DNA from: SVFI01 sp045643145
Lineage (GTDB): Bacteria; Bacillota; Clostridia; Lachnospirales; Lachnospiraceae
Assembly (NCBI GenBank): GCA_045643145.1
Contig: JAZUKG010000228.1
Location: 1 to 22,000 of the forward strand
Reading direction: 5' to 3'
DNA length: 22,000 bases
Shown here: piece after piece, positions 12,692 through 21,709 of the stretch
Numbering within the stretch: the first letter of the stretch is position 1
Layout: each line of letters opens with the position of its first letter
Position numbers and translations under genes: made by a program
The notes under the pieces: model-generated
Seen by the model: only the letters and a program-made list of their open reading frames with translations
Told to the model about the DNA's origin: nothing
Database searches by the model: none

Positions 12692-15001
12692 CTATTTAAC
12701 CTTGATAGTAACTGTTTTGGTTGCCTTTGCATATTGACTATCTGCATCTGCTGTAATTACAACTTTATAGGTACCTTTTTTTGCACCCTTCTTCATAGTA
12801 ATCACGCCTTTTTTCGATACAGAAATATACTTTTTGGCATTTTTTGGAGTTTTGCTTACTACATAGCTTAATGCAGTTTTTGCTTTTGCTCCAATCTTGA
12901 TCGTTGTTTTCTTCTTTTTTAACTTAGAAGCCTTTAATGTAACTGTCTTTTTTACAGCCTTTGCAACTGTAATCGTCTGTGGCTGGCTAGGGGTAGCACT
13001 TGGCTTTGTACTAGGTGCTACACTCGGATTTGTGCTAGGTGCCACACTCGGATTTGTACTAGGTGCCACACTTGGCGAAGGGTTTGGATTGTTTGCAGCG
13101 ATAAAATTATTTCCCTTAACCATATAGCTGTCACAGGATTCAAATATTCCCTTCGAGTAGGTTGCGGTTAATTCCTTCCCATTCAGTATTACCTTGATAT
13201 CAGCAGCGCCAAAATCATCAGAAATCGGTTTACGATCTTTTCTGACAATATTAAATCTGGTAGCATATATATTTCCCGCAGTCAGATTTTTGATCAGTTT
13301 TACATGTGCCATACTTTCAAACGCTGATGGTGAATAATTAGCGTAAACTGTTTCAATGTAACCATCCGACAACAATACCTGTCCACTATAACTATCGAGA
13401 TTTTCATTGGTGTATTCAGTCAAGGTAGCATACACTTCATAATCTGATTCCTCAATATGGATATTATTAAGACTCTTGGCTTCTTCGCCTACATACGGAA
13501 TTTCAAAGGCAATATGCATTGAAACCTTCTGATCATTTTCAGATGTCCCCGGTGTATTGCCTGGCTTTACATAGGTGCAATCTTCAGGCAGTACATAGTT
13601 TCCACCATACATGCCTCGCAGTGCTCTATCCCAAATTTCATAGGAAGCGGAACCATTCACACGTTGTGTTCTGATCTCCGGCTTTTCCTGAATCAGACGA
13701 TTCATAACTCTGGCATGATTCACAGCCATTCCAGAAATACTGCTTTGTTTATATAGATTTTCTTCATCGAGTACTTTTGTCAAAAAGGCAACGGCTTCGT
13801 CATCCTTTGAACCGGATTTAATACAGAAAAAGCTGCCGCCATATACGTATCCAAAAGGCGCATCACAGATACCTGTACCATGCACACTACTGCTTGCTTC
13901 TAAAATAAAATCCATCCAATTACAGCTAAAGAAACAGAAGGCATTTCCTGATTTATAATCATTATACCATTTATCAGACCATGTGGACTGATCTCGATCA
14001 TATCCATTTTGGATGATTTCATCTGCCAGATGATTGACTACATTTTTATCATTTTCGCTCAATATTCCGTATTCTCTGGACTTTGTAAAAGTACGAAGTA
14101 ATCCGCCATTGCTATCAATGGTAACCGCTGCTCCTGATGTCATAGAATAGCCCGCTGCTTTCATTTGGGCTGCCACCTGCAGGAACTTTTCCGGTGTATT
14201 AAGCATAGCACTGATTTCATTGGCATCTGCTGTTCCCAATACATCCATAGCTATGTCCGTATCATACAAAAGTTCAGCAGGACTACATTCAAAATTGATA
14301 AATTTTAAATGCTGATCAAAGGTTCCCATTTCCTTGATGACAGGATATGCAAATTGATAATGATCTATCAGACCGGTTTCATCCAAATTCACCAGATTAT
14401 AATTCGGATACATGATTCTCTGAATATCCGAAGTTGCAATGATAAAAGTCACATCCGGATATACTTTATTCAAAACCTCTAAAATTCGTGATCCTTCAAG
14501 CACAGACGGGTCAATCACGCGCTTTATATTCGATGGCATTTCAATGCCTCTCATAGAGGCTGATGCATCGTCATTTTCACAAAAAAGACAAATGTCATCA
14601 TTGCTTAATTTGTATTTGTCTTTTATATAATCCGAATTATAAATAGACCAAGAAGCATAATCACTCTTATAGGAATCACTTTTTCTGATATTGCAGGATA
14701 CAGTATTTATCCCATTTAAATTACTTACGATGATTTTATTTTGCATATCAGTAATCTGAACATCATCCTTTGCTGTACCGGTTACTTTCCATTCAAAAGT
14801 ATAATCTTCCGGGTGATCTATAGTTAACTCTAATGTAACCGAATCGCCGGTGTTAACGACTATTAAATCATCTCCGACGATTTGAGCTCCATAGTTTGCA
14901 TTGGATACACCTGCCTGTGTCTTTGTTGCCGGAACGGATACTGCTACGATGATGGAAAGCAGCATTCCCAAAACAAATTTTTTCAAAATACTTGAATTCA
15001 T
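12692..15001 (-). CDS. Surface-attached protein with an extracellular solute-binding-protein-like domain
   Basis: A 769-residue protein with a signal peptide (1-30, no lipobox). Residues about 35-110 form a beta-rich Ig-like part. Residues about 150-475 look like a type 1 ABC substrate-binding fold: the stretch DVLGTADANEISAMLNTPEK and AAQMKAAGY (254-285), and later CDAPFGYVYGGSFFCIKSGS (379-398), follow the pattern of clostridial sugar-binding proteins. A beta-domain (about 490-625), a PSVAPSTN repeat linker and the lysine-rich tail (675-769) follow. No ABC permease or ATPase gene is nearby, so transport is unlikely; ligand sensing or glycan capture is inferred. The start at 15001 is chosen over 15052 because AGGAGGA at 15011-15017 is ideally placed. 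It is the last gene of the unit containing two GGDEF proteins. Confidence 0.82.
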   Translation of the reverse strand: MNSSILKKFVLGMLLSIIVAVSVPATKTQAGVSNANYGAQIVGDDLIVVNTGDSVTLELTIDHPEDYTFEWKVTGTAKDDVQITDMQNKIIVSNLNGINTVSCNIRKSDSYKSDYASWSIYNSDYIKDKYKLSNDDICLFCENDDASASMRGIEMPSNIKRVIDPSVLEGSRILEVLNKVYPDVTFIIATSDIQRIMYPNYNLVNLDETGLIDHYQFAYPVIKEMGTFDQHLKFINFECSPAELLYDTDIAMDVLGTADANEISAMLNTPEKFLQVAAQMKAAGYSMTSGAAVTIDSNGGLLRTFTKSREYGILSENDKNVVNHLADEIIQNGYDRDQSTWSDKWYNDYKSGNAFCFFSCNWMDFILEASSSVHGTGICDAPFGYVYGGSFFCIKSGSKDDEAVAFLTKVLDEENLYKQSSISGMAVNHARVMNRLIQEKPEIRTQRVNGSASYEIWDRALRGMYGGNYVLPEDCTYVKPGNTPGTSENDQKVSMHIAFEIPYVGEEAKSLNNIHIEESDYEVYATLTEYTNENLDSYSGQVLLSDGYIETVYANYSPSAFESMAHVKLIKNLTAGNIYATRFNIVRKDRKPISDDFGAADIKVILNGKELTATYSKGIFESCDSYMVKGNNFIAANNPNPSPSVAPSTNPSVAPSTNPSVAPSTKPSATPSQPQTITVAKAVKKTVTLKASKLKKKKTTIKIGAKAKTALSYVVSKTPKNAKKYISVSKKGVITMKKGAKKGTYKVVITADADSQYAKATKTVTIKVK
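12983..13081 (-). repeat. In-frame 24-bp repeats coding PSVAPSTN
   Basis: About four copies of an 8-codon unit (PSVAPSTN, PSVAPSTN, PSVAPSTK, PSATPSQ) form a spacer before the lysine-rich tail. The spacer is similar in composition to those of the giant enzyme but has a different unit length. Confidence 0.85.
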
Positions 15002-15010
15002 ATGAACTAG

Positions 15011-15017
15011 TCCTCCT
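15011..15017 (-). promoter_or_regulatory. Ribosome binding site fixing the start of the surface binding protein
   Basis: AGGAGGA lies nine bases before the ATG at 14999-15001. The alternative ATG at 15050-15052 abuts the upstream stop codon and would spoil the signal peptide. Confidence 0.88.
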
Positions 15018-15052
15018 AAAAATAAGTCAAATAAATAATAACGCAGCTTCAT

Positions 15053-16975
15053 TTACATATCAATATTTTTTACATATAGGAATAATGTCTGATTATCCTC
15101 TGCATAATCATCAGCAGGAATCATATCCATTGCAACCTGCTTAAATCCATCCATATATTTTCTTCTGTATTGAATGCTGATAGATGTTTTTCCTTCTTTA
15201 AAATAGGTTCTCAAATAGTCTAAATCTGTCTTTTTTAAGTATACTTCCAGATCATCTTTATGAACCTGTCCGGATGTACCAAATCCGTAAAGCCATCCTG
15301 ATATAGTATCCGCAAATCCCTTTTCACTGGTTTGTTCGGTCACATCCATATTTATTATGGTATAGGAATCTTCTGTGATATTGACTTTCAATATCTTGGT
15401 ATATAAATTGCAAAGAGCTGTATGTGCAGCCGCCTGCCCTCTTCGATCAACACCTTTTTTCGAATAATGTAAAGACTTTGCCTGATACATACGCTTATCT
15501 GCTATTTTCGCCATATCCAAAATGGTTTCTTCTTGACATTCCTGTTTTGTGACATATCCGGCAGATAAAGACAGGGATGAAATCAATTCTCCGGTCCATT
15601 TTTCTGTCTCATTTTCTAACTCTTCCTCAATTGCTTTCAGCTGATTCGCATTTGCAAAAAAGATACTGACAAACTCATCTCCACCGGTTCTGTAAACCTT
15701 TCCGTATCTGCCAAACACTTTACTCATGCAGTCAGCAGCTCCCTTGATGAGTTCATCACCTGCCGCATGACCGATCTCATCATTAACTATTTTCAAGCCA
15801 TTGACATCGATAGAAGCATAAACAAAATCATCAGGAATCGTGTCAGCACTATATTCTAAAATATCTTCTTCATAAGCTCTTCTGTTAAACAAACCTGTCA
15901 ATTCATCTGCTATCGATTTTTTAACGAGAATTTCCTCATTTTTCTTCTCCTCATCAATAACTCGAGTCGTATAGATAACCTTTGTTGGCTTCCCATACGG
16001 ATCTGTTTCAATGGCTATAAACAACGCCTGAACCCAGCCTACGTGTTTTCCGACAAATTGTAATGCAATCGTCTTCTTATCTCGCATTCTCTCTGCCAGC
16101 GTTGCTAAATCAGTGAACTCCAATGCGGCTTCCAGATATTCATCAGATGTAACCGCATTTATGACAGTACGCATCATTTCTAAAGCACCATTCGTCCTGT
16201 TAACAATCGCCTTTACTTCCTGTCTGGCTGTTAATTCCTGTACCGTATCCTTGGCCAGGTCAATGACATGCATACTATAATGAATATCCGCCATGGACTG
16301 CAGTACCTTGAACTGTTCTTCTATTTCACCCTCATTTACAAATGTGTGAATAATAGCCGTTCCTATGAGTAGCCCGATGGCATAAATCGGTAACAGAGGA
16401 TACAAAATCTGCAGCACTATGGCCACTACCATCGCGATACAAAAGAAAAAGATAGTAAAATATCTTTTCTTCATTTCATCTGCCGCTTTCATCATGACAA
16501 CTCCTGTCTGAATCGATAACAACAGGCACAAGAATACCTGCATAAATAAAGCAATATATCTGTAAATGTATGCTTGATAGGTACCGTCAGGATGAATCCA
16601 AAAGAATATGTGAACAAAATGATTCACAACCAATAATATTATCTCTAAAATCGCAAAAGTTTGTCCAAACCTTCTGATAAAACTACCAAAACCCTTACGC
16701 AAGTGCAAATAATGTGTTACATAAAAACACAAATAAGCAATCGTCAGCGCCATCGAAATATAATAGAAAAAAGTATCAACATATAAAAGTTTTGCCAGCT
16801 TTAAATTGCTTAATATACCCCATAATGCATCTGTAAAAAAATACATCAACGAAGCAAACACAAAATTTCTATAAGCTTTGTTGGCTTCATCCCTACTATT
16901 ATCTTTTTTGATAAATTCATGATTCATAATTAAATGAATCACAATGGCAATCATACCTATGACTGAATAATACAT
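15053..16975 (-). CDS. 7TM-PAS-GGDEF-PAS diguanylate cyclase
   Basis: The 640-residue membrane protein has about seven transmembrane helices (residues 1-213), a PAS-like domain (about 222-345), a GGDEF domain (about 355-480; ADELTGLFNRR, ASIDVNGLK, and GGDEF at 431-435) and a second PAS-like domain at the C-terminus (about 520-640). The active-site motif is intact, so it should synthesise cyclic di-GMP. The inhibitory RxxD five residues before the motif is missing (GRYG there), so product inhibition through the primary I-site is not expected. The C-terminal PAS resembles the PAS of the adjacent GGDEF protein (shared pattern: P/K-D-D, 'DYLR/KATxxxGK', aromatic-rich strand). It starts 12 bases after the upstream stop, with AGGAAG overlapping that stop, so translation is probably coupled. 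Confidence 0.9.
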   Translation of the reverse strand: MYYSVIGMIAIVIHLIMNHEFIKKDNSRDEANKAYRNFVFASLMYFFTDALWGILSNLKLAKLLYVDTFFYYISMALTIAYLCFYVTHYLHLRKGFGSFIRRFGQTFAILEIILLVVNHFVHIFFWIHPDGTYQAYIYRYIALFMQVFLCLLLSIQTGVVMMKAADEMKKRYFTIFFFCIAMVVAIVLQILYPLLPIYAIGLLIGTAIIHTFVNEGEIEEQFKVLQSMADIHYSMHVIDLAKDTVQELTARQEVKAIVNRTNGALEMMRTVINAVTSDEYLEAALEFTDLATLAERMRDKKTIALQFVGKHVGWVQALFIAIETDPYGKPTKVIYTTRVIDEEKKNEEILVKKSIADELTGLFNRRAYEEDILEYSADTIPDDFVYASIDVNGLKIVNDEIGHAAGDELIKGAADCMSKVFGRYGKVYRTGGDEFVSIFFANANQLKAIEEELENETEKWTGELISSLSLSAGYVTKQECQEETILDMAKIADKRMYQAKSLHYSKKGVDRRGQAAAHTALCNLYTKILKVNITEDSYTIINMDVTEQTSEKGFADTISGWLYGFGTSGQVHKDDLEVYLKKTDLDYLRTYFKEGKTSISIQYRRKYMDGFKQVAMDMIPADDYAEDNQTLFLYVKNIDM

Positions 16976-16987
16976 AAATTTACTTCC

Positions 16988-18280
16988 TTATGCTCTAATT
17001 TTTATACAGTTTCTGCCACTTGATTTGGCTTCATAAAGTGCTTCATCCAAACGTTTAAAGGCGGTATCTGATATATCATCCTGATAAATACCGGTTATAC
17101 CGATACTACATGTCATATGACCAATATTTTCAAATGTTCTGCTCTCTACGGCCGTCCTCGTTTTCTCAGCAATTTTTTGGATAGCATCCAAATCGTATCC
17201 ATAGCATACACAAACAAACTCTTCTCCACCCCATCTGCCGATTCGAATGTCATACTCATTCAAACACTCTTTGACACAACTAATAAAAGCCTTTAGTGAT
17301 TCGTCTCCAACAGCGTGTCCATAGGTATCATTGACATCCTTGAAGTAATCAATATCCAGCATCATAAGTGAACTTTGTTTATCGCTGTTTTTATTTTCAA
17401 CGATAGCATTGTTGAGCTCTGTCTCTATTCTGCCATGATTGAATACATTTGTAAGCGCATCATAGGATGCAAGATTTTCAAACTTCTTGAGTTCATGAAA
17501 AAGTCTCATGGAATCTTCATGAATATTCTGAACCATAAAGACAAATCTATAGTCCTGCTCACTGGTAGTATCTATACGTCCGAATATTAGACGAACCCAG
17601 ATAAACTGTCCCTCGAGATTTTTCATTTGACAGTCAAATGACAGGTTCTTGCCTGGCTTCAGTGTTGCCTTTAGATAGTCCGGATTACTCTTTTCGAGAA
17701 AAGTCGTTTGATCCTCCGGCCAAATCATATTTACAATCATCATACGCCACTCTGAATACTTGATTTCATAATGCATATCATCATTGGAAATCTCGGTGAC
17801 ATTGATACCGCTGGTCTTGTCCTGATTTAAATCTATATACATTGTAAAAAGATATGTTTCCTGAATCGTTTTTACTTTGTTCTCTGTAATATTATCTCTT
17901 TCATATTCAGACTGGTCCAAATCAGTCAATACTATAATATACTCGCCCTCTTTCTGTTCGGTTGGGCATACCAGCATCTGAATTCTATGTTTTACTCCAT
18001 TAATTTCACAGCTAAGTTTTCTGGAATACTTCCCTTTGAAATCAATCATTTTTGGCAAGAAAACCTGATAATCATCTGATATTCTGGCATTGTTCTCACT
18101 CATGTGAAAACATAGTTTTTCTATCAAATCTTTATATGAGCCTGTATCTTCTATAAAATCTGAAAACAGTTTTGTACACTTGATTCTATAATAGGTGTCT
18201 TCCACCGATGATACTACCAAAATAGCATCCATATTGGCATTTAGCATTCTTCCAACATCAGCATCTGTATACTTACTCAT
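16988..18280 (-). CDS. Cytosolic PAS-GGDEF (GGEEF) diguanylate cyclase
   Basis: This 430-residue protein has no membrane segment. The N-terminal 120 residues look PAS-like and degenerate; residues about 138-260 form a clearer PAS-type domain (YLFTMYIDLNQDKTSG... MIWPEDQ... IWVRLIFGRI). The GGDEF domain occupies about 275-430 with ASYDALTNVFNHGR, MLDIDYFKDVND, and GGEEF at 351-355, which is an active variant of the motif. The I-site position reads NEYD, lacking the arginine. It is the second gene of the unit beginning at 19335, with a strong G-rich ribosome binding site (GGGGGAAGG, 18282-18293). It probably acts beside the membrane cyclase encoded immediately downstream. Confidence 0.9.
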   Translation of the reverse strand: MSKYTDADVGRMLNANMDAILVVSSVEDTYYRIKCTKLFSDFIEDTGSYKDLIEKLCFHMSENNARISDDYQVFLPKMIDFKGKYSRKLSCEINGVKHRIQMLVCPTEQKEGEYIIVLTDLDQSEYERDNITENKVKTIQETYLFTMYIDLNQDKTSGINVTEISNDDMHYEIKYSEWRMMIVNMIWPEDQTTFLEKSNPDYLKATLKPGKNLSFDCQMKNLEGQFIWVRLIFGRIDTTSEQDYRFVFMVQNIHEDSMRLFHELKKFENLASYDALTNVFNHGRIETELNNAIVENKNSDKQSSLMMLDIDYFKDVNDTYGHAVGDESLKAFISCVKECLNEYDIRIGRWGGEEFVCVCYGYDLDAIQKIAEKTRTAVESRTFENIGHMTCSIGITGIYQDDISDTAFKRLDEALYEAKSSGRNCIKIRA

Positions 18281-18312
18281 AGCCTTCCCCCTTTATCATC
18301 TTCAAACGATTT

Positions 18313-19335
18313 CTATTTCGTCAAAATATAGTTTTCATCCTCCATAGAGGATTCCATTTTCAATACAGATTCATATCCCCAGATAGCAAAATTATCACCA
18401 AAACCATACTCACCTGTGTATATGTATCCAAAGGAACCATCCATCGTATTAAATTCTCCGTGAAAGGCTCCGCCTGATGAATGGTATATATTTTCAATTC
18501 TGGCATACTGATAAAATGTATAGGTTTTTCCATTTTCCTCAATAGTGGTTTCAAATGCCGGATAAACTGCATTTTTATCAGTAAAAATAATAGCATCTTT
18601 ACGAACACCCAGATACATTTTATAAGGCTGAATCGTCAAATGAAGCGTTTCTGCAGTTCTATCTGTGCTGGACAGATTCATTTCCCAGTTCTTTTCAATC
18701 TCTCTTTTTGCTTCACTATAAATTAGATCCTGATCCTCCTGACTCAACTGTGAAAGGTCTGTCACCAGTTGACTCAGTCCGGAAATGGTGTATTGGTAGG
18801 AAGTGTTTGTCCATTTATAACCGCTCATATCCTCCGCTTCAATCGTAATTACGTCTCCGTTGGATAGATCCGTTTTTTTATCAACATGATAACGGATTCC
18901 GCGGATATCCGTTCCATTAATTACCTCACTCACCTCTGCTATCGGCTCCATACCCTCTAAACGCACCTGAACATTCTTGAACGGATCTGCCTCTGTCACT
19001 TTGGTGGCTACATTTACTTCTGTCCCTATGTCACGCACCAGAGAAAATGCGGAAAAGATGATACCAAAAATGAAAGGAACAAATACTAATCCTACCAGTA
19101 GCACTATGGTAATCACCATAATTCGCATTTTTTTAGGATCCATTGTCACTTTAGGTATATTTTCCACAGTAGCATAAACATGTTCTGTTTTTGGTTCCGC
19201 TTCTTTTTCTTCCTCTATCGTGAAATGCATTCCGCAATATTCGCATGTCACAGACTTTTGGTCCGATTCAATATTGAGACTAGCTCCACATCCCGGACAA
19301 TCGTATGCAATAATCGTTATTTTTCGTTCTCCCAT
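18313..19335 (-). CDS. Zinc-ribbon single-pass membrane protein of unknown function
   Basis: A 340-residue protein opens with a cytosolic zinc ribbon: CPGC (13-16) and CEYC (31-34). An acidic linker (about 40-66) precedes one transmembrane helix (about 71-100), and the remaining 240 residues should lie outside the cell. The outer part contains a beta-rich stretch (about 113-185; VRLEGMEPIAEVSEVINGTD, then DLSNGDVITIEAED) and a second region with no recognised fold. The topology resembles TcaA-like or zinc-ribbon anchored sensors, but I see no specific family match. It is the first gene of the unit with the two GGDEF proteins (33 bases before the next start) and could convey an outside signal to them. 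The ribosome binding site is GGGG at 19341-19344. Confidence 0.78.
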   Translation of the reverse strand: MGERKITIIAYDCPGCGASLNIESDQKSVTCEYCGMHFTIEEEKEAEPKTEHVYATVENIPKVTMDPKKMRIMVITIVLLVGLVFVPFIFGIIFSAFSLVRDIGTEVNVATKVTEADPFKNVQVRLEGMEPIAEVSEVINGTDIRGIRYHVDKKTDLSNGDVITIEAEDMSGYKWTNTSYQYTISGLSQLVTDLSQLSQEDQDLIYSEAKREIEKNWEMNLSSTDRTAETLHLTIQPYKMYLGVRKDAIIFTDKNAVYPAFETTIEENGKTYTFYQYARIENIYHSSGGAFHGEFNTMDGSFGYIYTGEYGFGDNFAIWGYESVLKMESSMEDENYILTK

Positions 19336-19388
19336 TTTATCCCCTGTTACTATTTCTAATCGATTTTTTCTATTTTTTCAGTTATATT

Positions 19389-19416
19389 ATTTTATCATAT
19401 TACATGCCTTTTGCAA
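19389..19416 (-). promoter_or_regulatory. Putative promoter of the zinc-ribbon/GGDEF/binding-protein unit
   Basis: TTGCAA (19411-19416) and TAAAAT (19389-19394) are separated by 16 bases on the minus strand, a fair match to a housekeeping promoter. It lies between the chemoreceptor terminator and the gene start at 19335. Assigned from pattern alone. Confidence 0.4.
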
Positions 19417-19460
19417 ATCAGGAAAGAATTGATTTTACTGCAATTCTTTTGATTACACTG

Positions 19461-19490
19461 TCGGCAAGGCCCCGCGACGCTAGGCCGCGT
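19461..19490 (-). other. Short GC-rich island in an AT-rich intergenic region
   Basis: About 30 bases rich in GGCC and CGCG motifs (for example GGCAAGGCCCCGCG and TAGGCCGCG) sit immediately past the chemoreceptor terminator, amid DNA that is otherwise strongly AT-rich. It has short self-complementary segments but no clear long stem. I do not recognise it as any known RNA or repeat family. Confidence 0.4.
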
Positions 19491-19535
19491 AAAAACAATA
19501 ATAAAGGCACTAATTCCATATAAACTAGTGCCTTT
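19487..19535 (-). terminator. Intrinsic terminator after the chemoreceptor gene
   Basis: A 10-bp perfect stem (AAAGGCACTA at 19503-19512 with 19526-19535) is followed on the minus strand by a T-rich tail (TTATTATTGTTTTT). It lies 24 bases beyond the chemoreceptor stop codon. Confidence 0.88.
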
Positions 19536-19559
19536 CAATTCGTAATATCGTATATAAAA

Positions 19560-21593
19560 TTAATTGAAATAAGAAATGGTATTTCTCAAATCTTCAGATA
19601 ACTGTTTGGTGGTTTCACTGCTGGTCGCAATCTGATGAACCGAATCGGTTACTCCATTGATGGATACTGTAACCGCTTCATTCGACGCGGCATTTTCCTC
19701 TGTAATTGCACTCAGTTCTGAAACCGCTTCACTGATAATTTCTTTTGATTTATTCAGTTCTCCGGTGAGCTCTGCAATCATTTGAATCTGATCGAGTGAA
19801 ATCTGAATCTCACCACTTAATGACTTGAACTTGCTCTGAGTATCAGCAATATACCCCTGCTCTGCTGAAATAATATTTGCCACTTCGGAAGCAAGTTCCA
19901 CTGATTTTTCGGATTGTGCTACGATATTTGCCACAATGCTCTTGATTTCATTTGCTGAAACATTGGACTGTTCTGACAAAGATTTAATTTCATCCGCAAC
20001 AACAGCAAATCCACGACCGGCTTCTCCTGCTCTGGCTGCTTCAATAGATGCATTCAGACTCAGCAGGTTTGTTTGATTCGCAATACCGATAATCATATTT
20101 ACTGCTTCTTCAATCTTATCGATTGCATTGTTTGTTTCTTCAATCTGTTTGGTAATATTGTGAACTGCCTCAACACTCTGCACAGATGAATCAGAAACCT
20201 TATTCATATATGCATCCGCATCCGCATTTTCTCTCTTAATATTGTTTGAAGATACCACTAGTGCTTCTGTATGCTCTGAAATCGTATCTACGGCATCTCC
20301 CATTGACATTACCTGTCCATTAATATCCTGTACATTTTCTGCCATGGTCATCGCTGCATTGGAAAGCTCCGACATTGCCAAGACAATACTCTGGGCTCCG
20401 CTCGTACCATTATCTGCCAGACTGGCAACATTCACAGCTCCCATATTTACATCTTCACTGATAGTTTTTGTTTTCCCGATAATTGTATTCAGCGCATTCT
20501 GTAAAGTCTGTGTGGATTCTATAATAACCTGTGTCTCATACACAATACTCTTGATATCAGTGTCCGCATTCAGATTTCCTTTTGCTGTATCATCCAGTGC
20601 TATTGTAATACGCTTCAGAGGTGCAGTCACCACTTTCGTCATAAATAATACAAATAGTACAAAGAATACAAAGATACCGGCTGAAATTGCTAACGAAACC
20701 ACTCTTAAAACCTTGATATTGGCCAATACTTCACTTTCATCAGCTGTTACCACTGCTACATATCTTTCATGATCACCCACATAATATGCTGCATATTTCT
20801 GAACACCTTTATATTTATAGGAAACGCATTCCGGCTGAGGATGATTTCCTTCTGCCAGCTCTGCTACCACTTTCTTAACCGCTGCATTTTCTACCGGATT
20901 TCCTATTTTTTCCGGATCCGGATGATATAACATAGTACCCTGGCTATCTACAAAATAGATATATGCAGATGAAAGATTCATTTCGGATACATCTGAAAAA
21001 TGAGAAGCAATCTGATTAACAAAGGTTCCGCCTCCTACATAACCGATGGGCTCATCTCCGTCATAAATCGGTGCATACATAGAAATAATCAGTTCACCGG
21101 AAGCAGGTGAAGTAATAATACCTGTATTATACACTCCGTTATTCGCTGATTTCATGCTATTATGCAATTCTTCAAGTGCCGCACCCTCTCGCATGACTCT
21201 GCCAATGACAGGCGGCGCCGGATGTGTCAAAACCTGAGAATTCCAATCAGCGAGATAAATGCCTTCCCAGCCTTCGAGATTACCAAAATACTGCTGAGTA
21301 AATGCCTGTGCTTTTTCACCTAATGCAGTATCTTCCGGATTTTTCAGATAATCTGTTAAAATAGGTGATGATGCATAGTTTTTAAGAATTGTTTCATTGA
21401 TACTCATGTTGTAATCAAATGCAACACCTGTCTGATTGATAGTTGATGTCATAGCGCGATGCATCTCATCCTTGATTTCTTTGCTTCCGCGATCAATCAA
21501 CAAAATATTTAAAAATATAATGGTGATACTCATCGGAACCAGCGCAAATAACAGCAACATAATAGTAAAATTGAATTTTGTTTTTCTTTTCAT
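19560..21593 (-). CDS. Methyl-accepting chemotaxis protein with dCache sensor
   Basis: The 677-residue receptor has a transmembrane helix at 10-33, an extracellular dCache-type sensor at about 35-290 (including IYLADWNSQVLTHP and YIYFVDSQGTMLYHPDP), a second helix at 297-320, a HAMP domain at about 321-375 and a signalling coiled coil to the end. The hairpin tip is highly conserved (ANQTNLLSLNASIEAARAGE, 505-524, then GRGFAVVADEI), so it should bind CheA/CheW. No C-terminal CheR pentapeptide is present. The first codon is taken at 21593, 13 codons inside the longest frame, because AAAAGGAG lies nine bases upstream (21603-21610) and the protein then begins MKRKTKF before the helix. It is a single-gene transcript with its own promoter (21648-21676) and terminator. 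The ligand is unknown; dCache domains usually bind amino acids, amines or other small molecules. Confidence 0.94.
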   Translation of the reverse strand: MKRKTKFNFTIMLLLFALVPMSITIIFLNILLIDRGSKEIKDEMHRAMTSTINQTGVAFDYNMSINETILKNYASSPILTDYLKNPEDTALGEKAQAFTQQYFGNLEGWEGIYLADWNSQVLTHPAPPVIGRVMREGAALEELHNSMKSANNGVYNTGIITSPASGELIISMYAPIYDGDEPIGYVGGGTFVNQIASHFSDVSEMNLSSAYIYFVDSQGTMLYHPDPEKIGNPVENAAVKKVVAELAEGNHPQPECVSYKYKGVQKYAAYYVGDHERYVAVVTADESEVLANIKVLRVVSLAISAGIFVFFVLFVLFMTKVVTAPLKRITIALDDTAKGNLNADTDIKSIVYETQVIIESTQTLQNALNTIIGKTKTISEDVNMGAVNVASLADNGTSGAQSIVLAMSELSNAAMTMAENVQDINGQVMSMGDAVDTISEHTEALVVSSNNIKRENADADAYMNKVSDSSVQSVEAVHNITKQIEETNNAIDKIEEAVNMIIGIANQTNLLSLNASIEAARAGEAGRGFAVVADEIKSLSEQSNVSANEIKSIVANIVAQSEKSVELASEVANIISAEQGYIADTQSKFKSLSGEIQISLDQIQMIAELTGELNKSKEIISEAVSELSAITEENAASNEAVTVSINGVTDSVHQIATSSETTKQLSEDLRNTISYFN

Positions 21594-21602
21594 GATGTCC
21601 AA

Positions 21603-21610
21603 CTCCTTTT
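21603..21610 (-). promoter_or_regulatory. Ribosome binding site fixing the chemoreceptor start
   Basis: AAAAGGAG lies nine bases before the ATG at 21591-21593, which favours that codon over the upstream ATG at 21630-21632. Confidence 0.85.
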
Positions 21611-21647
21611 GTCCCTTGATGTAATAATTCAATTTATATATTGTATA

Positions 21648-21676
21648 ATTGTACTATATTTTTGTTAAATTGTAAA
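21648..21676 (-). promoter_or_regulatory. Housekeeping-type promoter of the chemoreceptor gene
   Basis: TTTACA (21671-21676) and TACAAT (21648-21653) are 17 bases apart on the minus strand, close to the primary sigma factor consensus. No flagellar sigma-28 pattern was seen, although many chemoreceptor genes use one. Confidence 0.6.
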
Positions 21677-21709
21677 TTTTTGTTTTTGCACATTTACCAC
21701 AAAAAAACG

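Noticed and set aside
6510..13130. Repeated units mistaken for a CRISPR array
   Set aside because: The repeats are in-frame coding repeats without unique spacers, and no cas genes are present.
12692..15001. ABC transporter lipoprotein
   Set aside because: The substrate-binding-like domain is convincing, but there is no lipobox and no permease or ATPase gene nearby, and a surface tail is attached.
19436..19500. Cyclic di-GMP riboswitch in the intergenic region, given the many GGDEF genes
   Set aside because: The conserved core of the known cyclic di-GMP riboswitch classes, as I recall it, is not present here or in the other leaders I checked; only a short GC-rich patch is seen.
20242..20772. 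Plus-strand open frame of 176 codons within the chemoreceptor gene
   Set aside because: It lies opposite highly conserved HAMP and signalling sequence and has no recognisable domain of its own.
21594..21632. Upstream ATG for the chemoreceptor gene
   Set aside because: No ribosome binding site precedes it, while the ATG at 21593 has a strong one that would lie inside the longer version.
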